Positions 1 through 6,270 of a stretch of 6,270 nucleotides of DNA are shown here, one piece after another; the stretch's first letter is position 1; every line of letters starts with the position of its first letter. The stretch spans positions 1-6,270 of the forward strand of contig JACDEA010000140.1 of assembly GCA_013816725.1 (NCBI GenBank), read 5' to 3'. Under the pieces are notes generated by a model. It made no database searches, was not told the DNA's origin, and saw nothing but the letters and a program-made list of their open reading frames with translations. The position numbers were made by a program, and so were the translations under genes. The stretch is from Actinomycetota bacterium. GTDB taxonomy: Bacteria; Actinomycetota; Acidimicrobiia; Acidimicrobiales; JACDEA01.

Positions 1-225
1 GTCAAGAAGGCGGCCAAGGCGGCCAAGAAAGCCGGCGCACCGGCGAAGGGCTGGGTCGAACCGCAAGGCGCGGTGTGCCCGCTCTCCTATCCGATCAAGG
101 CCAAGCTGGCGAGCCGGATCTATCACCTGCCCGGGATGTTCAACTACACCCGCACCCGGCCCGACCGCTGTTACGCGACCGAGACCGCGGCCAAGCGCGA
201 CGGCTTCACTCCCGCCAAGCGGTAG
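1..225 (+). CDS. C-terminal part of a sunset-domain protein (5' end outside window)
   Basis: The frame is open from the left edge to a TAG stop and gives 74 residues; the true start lies upstream. The first ~16 residues are a Lys/Ala-rich low-complexity linker (KKAAKAAKKAG), positively charged and probably disordered. The rest (about residues 19-74) fits the small C-terminal module called the sunset domain in actinobacterial annotations: Cys26 followed by YPIKAK, then YHLPGMFNY (41-49), a T-R-P-D-R-C-Y stretch with Cys57, and a final AKR. From memory, similar tails occur in ArfC-like channel accessory proteins and other actinobacterial envelope or helix-hairpin-helix proteins. The domain's biochemical role is not known to me. 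Cys26 and Cys57 could form a disulfide or bind metal, which is inference. The missing N-terminus may carry the main function, so no gene name is given. The next gene starts 11 bp downstream on the same strand. Confidence 0.85.
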   Translation, partial: VKKAAKAAKKAGAPAKGWVEPQGAVCPLSYPIKAKLASRIYHLPGMFNYTRTRPDRCYATETAAKRDGFTPAKR

Positions 226-236
226 CGGACTGCGGC

Positions 237-1214
237 GTGGCTGACGTCGCCCAGCTCCTGGCGCGAGCGACCGACGTGCGCCCCTTCGTTTCCGCCGACG
301 GCAAGTCCGGCGCCGCACTCGAGCGCGTCGACATCGACGGCCGGTCCCATGTCGTGAAACGAGTCGCGTTTCGCGACGACTGGTTGATGCAGGCCATCGG
401 GGACGTCGACGGCGCCGCCGTCAAAGCGTGGGACGGCGGGCTGTTCGACCGGCTCCCGCCGTGCATCGATCACGCCACGGTGGCCATGGAGTGCCGCATG
501 ACCGACGACGGTCCCGAGATCGTCGCTGTCATGCGCGACATGGTGGAGTCGCTCGTGCCCGAGGGCGACGGACCTGTCACACCGCGTCAGCACCGCCAGT
601 TCCTCGACCACATGGCGGCGATGCACGCACACTTTTGGGGGTGGACCGACGACCTCGGGCTCATCGGTCTGGCCCAGCGGTACTCGCTGATGACGCCGGC
701 TCGCATCACGGTCGCCGGCAACGCGTCGCCCGACGCCATCGTGCCGCCGCTGATTCTGCGCGGATGGCAGGCGCTACCCGGTCGCGCCTCCCAGATGGCC
801 CAGACGCTCTTCGCCCTCCACGCCGACCCAGGCCCCCTGGTCGACGCCATGGCGACGAGCCCGACGACGTTCCTGCACGGCGACTGGAAGATGGCCAACC
901 TCGGCACCACCGCCGACGGTCGCACGGTCCTGGTCGACTGGAGCTTTCCGGGGGCGGGCCCGGCCACCGCTGAACTCGCCCACTACCTGGCGCTCAACCG
1001 GGCCCGAATGCCTCAGGCCAAGGACGGCGCCATCGCCGCCTACCGCACCTCGCTCGAACGACACGGCGTGGCCACCGAACCCTGGTGGCGCCGCCAGCTC
1101 ACGCTGAGCCTCCTCGGCATCATGTGCGCGCTGGGGTGGGAGAAGGCGCTGGGCGACGAAGCGGAGCTCCGATGGTGGGAGGCCCGCGTCGCCGAGGGCG
1201 CCGCCCTCCTCTGA
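237..1214 (+). CDS. APH/choline-kinase-fold phosphotransferase of unknown substrate
   Basis: A 325-residue protein with the hallmarks of the aminoglycoside phosphotransferase-like kinase fold. The N-lobe has a VVKR segment whose Lys41 is a candidate ATP-contacting lysine. The catalytic loop is the Brenner-type HGDWKMAN (214-221), with Asp216 as likely base and Asn221 as metal ligand. LVDWS supplies the second metal ligand, Asp234 (DFG equivalent). Length is typical of the family. The substrate could be a small alcohol, sugar, amino sugar or nucleoside-like metabolite; nothing here decides this, and a resistance role should not be assumed. The frame stays open upstream to an ATG at 75, but that stretch overlaps the sunset gene and its translation (Arg, His and Pro rich) looks like a shadow, so GTG at 237 is chosen. 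No clear Shine-Dalgarno sequence precedes it. The 11-bp gap to the preceding stop suggests cotranscription. It converges on serA. Confidence 0.8.
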   Translation: MADVAQLLARATDVRPFVSADGKSGAALERVDIDGRSHVVKRVAFRDDWLMQAIGDVDGAAVKAWDGGLFDRLPPCIDHATVAMECRMTDDGPEIVAVMRDMVESLVPEGDGPVTPRQHRQFLDHMAAMHAHFWGWTDDLGLIGLAQRYSLMTPARITVAGNASPDAIVPPLILRGWQALPGRASQMAQTLFALHADPGPLVDAMATSPTTFLHGDWKMANLGTTADGRTVLVDWSFPGAGPATAELAHYLALNRARMPQAKDGAIAAYRTSLERHGVATEPWWRRQLTLSLLGIMCALGWEKALGDEAELRWWEARVAEGAALL

Positions 1215-1249
1215 GCTTCGACGCTCGATTCTGGAGGAATGCCAGCGAG
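1215..1249. terminator. Possible bidirectional hairpin between convergent genes
   Basis: The 35-bp gap between the convergent stop codons contains CTCG (1224-1227), a 3-base bulge, CTGG (1231-1234), a 7-base loop, CCAG (1242-1245) and CGAG (1246-1249). This makes an 8-bp stem with one bulge on either strand. There is no T-tract after the stem on either side, so a classical intrinsic terminator is not shown. Placement exactly between two stops is the main argument; actinobacterial terminators often lack a U-tail. Confidence 0.3.
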
Positions 1250-2814
1250 TCAGGCGAGCGCGATGGCGTGAACCGAAAGAACGCCGGGAGCGGCGCGTAG
1301 TTCGTCGAGCACAGCACCGGGGACGGGCTCGTCGATCGCCATCACCATGAGCGCCGAGCGCCCGTCGGCCATGCGGCCAACGTCGAGATCACCGATGTTG
1401 ACGCCGGCGCGCCCAACGATGGTGCCCACGACACCGATCATCCCTGGCCGGTCGTCGTTGCGCACGATCAACATGTTCCGGGCCGGCGGCATCTCGGTGG
1501 GATGGTCGTCGACCATCACGAGCCGGGGCTCGCCGCGCAGCCCCACGAGGGTGCCGCCCACGGCATGGTCGCCGCCCCGCACGGTGATCAGGTTGACGTA
1601 GTCGTGCGCGGTGCTGGTCTTGCTCTCGCGCACCTCGGCGCCCCGTTCGCTGAGGACGCGGGGCGCATTCACGTACGACACCGGCTCTTCGCTGCTGGCG
1701 CCGAGGACACCTTTGAGCACCGACAACGTGAGCAGCGACACGTCGTTGTCGGCCAGCGCGCCTTGGTACTCGATGTCGATGCGCGGCGGCAGCGCACCGC
1801 TCAGCTCGGCGAAGATGAGGCCGAGACGCTCCGCCAGCGCTATGAACGGACGCACTGCTTCGGACGCTTCGGCCGCCTCGACGTTCACCGCGAACGCAAC
1901 GAACTCGCCGGCCAGCGCCAGATTGATCTGCTCGGCAATGGTGATGCCCGCCTTGTCCTGGGCTTCGCGCGTGCTTCCCGCGAGGTGGGGCGTGACGACG
2001 ACGCCCGGGAGCCCGAACAACGGCGACTCGGTGGTGGGCTCCTCGGCGTACACGTCGAGCGCCGCCCCGCCGACCTGACCGTCGCGAATCGCATCGGCGA
2101 GGGCGGCTTCGTCGACGATGCCGCCGCGGGCGGCGTTGATGATGCGGATCCCCGGCTTGGCCTTGGCCAACAACTCCTTGCCGATGAGGCCGATGGAGTC
2201 CGGCGTCTTGCGGAGGTGCACAGTGATGAAGTCGGCTTCGGCGACCAGTGCGTCCAACTCGAGCAGCTCGACCCCGAGTGTGCGGGCCCGCTCGGCCGAC
2301 AACCACGGGTCCCACGCGACCAGGCGCATCCCGAACGAGTACGCCCGCTGCGCGACCAGCGTGCCGATGTGACCAAGACCGAGGAGGCCGAGCGTCTTGC
2401 CGTGCAGCTCGACGCCTTCCCATTTCGACTTCTCCCACCGGCCCAGCTTCAAGGCGGCGTCGGCCTGCGGAACGTTGCGGGCCTGCGCCAGCAACAGCGC
2501 CATCGTGTGCTCGGCCGCCGACAGGATGTTGGACTGCGGGGCGTTCACCACCATCACGCCGCGCCGGGTCGCTTCCTCGACGTCGACGTTGTCGAGCCCC
2601 ACGCCGGCGCGGCCGACGACAACGAGGTCGCCCGCCGCGGCCAACACGTCGGCGGTCACCTTCGTCGCGCTCCGGATAATGAGCGCCGCCGCGCCCTTCA
2701 CCGCGTCGAGAAGCTCGGCGGGCGACAGACCCAGCTGCACGTCCACGTCGTGCCCGGCGGCGCGCAGCGCGTCGAGGCCGCGGTCGGCCAGCTCCTCGCT
2801 GACGAGGACACGCA

Positions 2815-2815
<1 letters not shown>
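1250..2815 (-). CDS. serA: D-3-phosphoglycerate dehydrogenase, long ACT-domain type
   Basis: SerA catalyses the NAD-dependent oxidation of 3-phosphoglycerate to 3-phosphohydroxypyruvate, the first committed step of serine synthesis, in the cytoplasm. The 521-residue product has the full type I architecture. A substrate-binding N-terminal part runs to about residue 98, then comes the Rossmann domain with GLGHIG (146-151) and the acidic strand end WDPW (168-171). The catalytic triad is visible: Arg230 in NAARGGIVDE, Glu259 in DVYAEEP and His277 in TPHLAGST. The rest of the substrate domain is followed by the intervening (ASB) domain, about 315-445, and a C-terminal ACT domain, about 448-520. 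In the ACT domain, DRPG (455-458) and GVNI (471-474) are the usual effector-site segments, so serine feedback is plausible. The start is GTG; its first base is the last base of the upstream aminotransferase's TAG stop (TAGTG), which implies translational coupling. No strong Shine-Dalgarno sequence is seen. Confidence 0.97.
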
Positions 2816-5196
<2,381 letters not shown>

Positions 5197-5204
5197 CGGT
5201 TCGG

Positions 5205-6270
5205 ATGCTTGGAACGGCCGCCGGTGCGGCCTACATTTTCGGCATCCTTCGTCGTGTGGTGGCTCTTCTCGGGGTGGCTCTGGCCCTCTTTCTCGCCGTC
5301 GTTGCCCCGGCGCGCGCCGATTCGCCCGCGCCGGTGGCCCCGAAGGCCAGCATCCTGGTGGACGCCGACACCGGCGCAGTGCTCGACGGCGTCAACGTGC
5401 ATGAGCCGCTCCCGCCGGCCAGCCTGAGCAAGCTCATCACCGCACTGGCGGTCGTCGACGCCCTGGCGCCGCACTCCACGCTGACCGTCAGCGCCCGGGC
5501 CGCCGGCATGCCGGCCCACAACCTGAACATGAAGGCCGGTCAGGTCTGGGTCCTCGAAGACGCCATCGGCTCGCTCCTCGTCAGTTCGGCCAACGACGCG
5601 GCGATGGCACTGGCCGAGAAGGTGTCGGGCACCGCTGAGCGCTTCTCCACAGCCTTGATGAGCACGGCGACCCGGCTGGGGATATCCGACACGCCCACGC
5701 TCCAGGACCCCGCCGGCCTCGACGACGAGTTCTCCGTCGGCGGCGGCAACCGCATCAGTGCCTACGACCTGGCCATCGCGGCGCGGGCGGTGCTGGCCGA
5801 GCCCCGCCTGGCGTCGGTCGTCAGTACCCGCGTGCTCAGCTTTACCGGTCCCGACGGCGTGGCCCACCGGCTCGGCAACCACAACAGGCTGCTGCGCACC
5901 TACGACGGCGCTGTCGGGATGAAGACGGGATACACCCGCAAGTCGCTGCACAGCCTGGTGGCGGCGGCGACGCGCAACGGCCGCACGATGATCGCGGTCA
6001 TCCTCGACGCGCCCGGTGACACCTACGGACTGGCCGGCACCCTGCTCGACAAGGGGTTCTCGACGCCGGCCGCCGCCGCCTCACGGGGCGTCCGCCTGCC
6101 GCCGGTGCCCGTGGTCCACCCGGCCGTGCAGGGACTGGCCACGCCGGCGCGTGGCGCCGCCCCGGGGGAGGTCGCCGCGGCCACGATCGTCACCGCCCCC
6201 GGCGCCAAGAACGACTCTTGGCTGGGGACGGTGTTGGCCTTCGCGCTCAAGTTGTTGCTCGGTTTCGCCG
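5205..6270 (+). CDS. D-alanyl-D-alanine carboxypeptidase (S11/PBP5-like), 3' end outside window
   Basis: The frame is open from ATG at 5205 to the right edge, giving at least 355 residues. It is an exported low-molecular-weight penicillin-binding protein that removes the terminal D-Ala from peptidoglycan stem peptides. A signal peptide is clear: Arg16-Arg17, a hydrophobic core (about 18-34) and a likely cleavage after Ala-Arg-Ala38. All three active-site motifs are present: SLSK with nucleophile Ser73 and Lys76, SAN (128-130), and KTG (240-242). DPAGLDDE (168-175) is a family-like element next to the active site. After the catalytic domain comes an Ala/Pro-rich stretch (about 286-335), then a hydrophobic segment from about 339 (WLGTVLAFALKLLLGFA) that looks like a C-terminal membrane anchor and is cut by the window edge. 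ATG at 5205 follows the serC stop by 8 bp, suggesting cotranscription; GTG at 5256 is a possible later start that would still leave a signal peptide. dacB or dacF would be reasonable names but cannot be decided. Confidence 0.93.
   Translation, partial: MLGTAAGAAYIFGILRRVVALLGVALALFLAVVAPARADSPAPVAPKASILVDADTGAVLDGVNVHEPLPPASLSKLITALAVVDALAPHSTLTVSARAAGMPAHNLNMKAGQVWVLEDAIGSLLVSSANDAAMALAEKVSGTAERFSTALMSTATRLGISDTPTLQDPAGLDDEFSVGGGNRISAYDLAIAARAVLAEPRLASVVSTRVLSFTGPDGVAHRLGNHNRLLRTYDGAVGMKTGYTRKSLHSLVAAATRNGRTMIAVILDAPGDTYGLAGTLLDKGFSTPAAAASRGVRLPPVPVVHPAVQGLATPARGAAPGEVAAATIVTAPGAKNDSWLGTVLAFALKLLLGFA

Noticed and set aside
75..236. Upstream extension of the phosphotransferase frame to an ATG at 75
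   Set aside because: It overlaps the sunset-domain coding frame by 151 bases and translates to Arg/His/Pro-rich sequence without kinase features; GTG at 237 gives a normal family length.

Overview
The window is GC-rich bacterial DNA with short gaps and frequent GTG starts. Protein content points to Actinomycetota: a sunset-type C-terminal domain, a SerC that closely resembles the mycobacterial enzyme as I remember it, and a SerA of the long type with an ACT domain. An uncultured or environmental lineage such as Acidimicrobiia would fit, but that placement is inference. I see no mobile element, CRISPR array, tRNA, rRNA or phage gene.

Layout. (1) Positions 1-225 (+) hold the C-terminal end of a protein with a Lys/Ala-rich linker and a sunset domain. 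(2) Positions 237-1214 (+) encode a kinase-fold phosphotransferase of unknown substrate, 11 bp downstream and probably in the same operon. (3) A 35-bp convergent gap (1215-1249) holds an imperfect hairpin between the two stop codons. (4) On the minus strand, an aspartate-type aminotransferase (4044-2815) is followed by serA (2815-1250); stop and start overlap by one base (TAGTG), so this is a tight two-gene operon. (5) On the plus strand, serC (4054-5196) diverges from the aminotransferase with only 9 bp between start codons. (6) Eight bases after serC, a secreted D-alanyl-D-alanine carboxypeptidase (5205 to beyond 6270) begins and runs off the right edge.

How the genes work together. SerA oxidises 3-phosphoglycerate to 3-phosphohydroxypyruvate and SerC transaminates it with glutamate to phosphoserine, so the first two steps of serine synthesis lie on divergent strands around a shared start region. 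The aminotransferase cotranslated with serA would link glutamate/2-oxoglutarate and aspartate/oxaloacetate pools to this pathway. No serB (phosphoserine phosphatase) is visible here. The carboxypeptidase trims peptidoglycan stem peptides and is probably only a transcriptional neighbour.

This is mostly ordinary housekeeping DNA. The points most worth a second look are the 9-bp divergent start region with its inverted repeat, the aminotransferase-serA overlap, and the uncharacterised kinase-like gene. No new system is evident.
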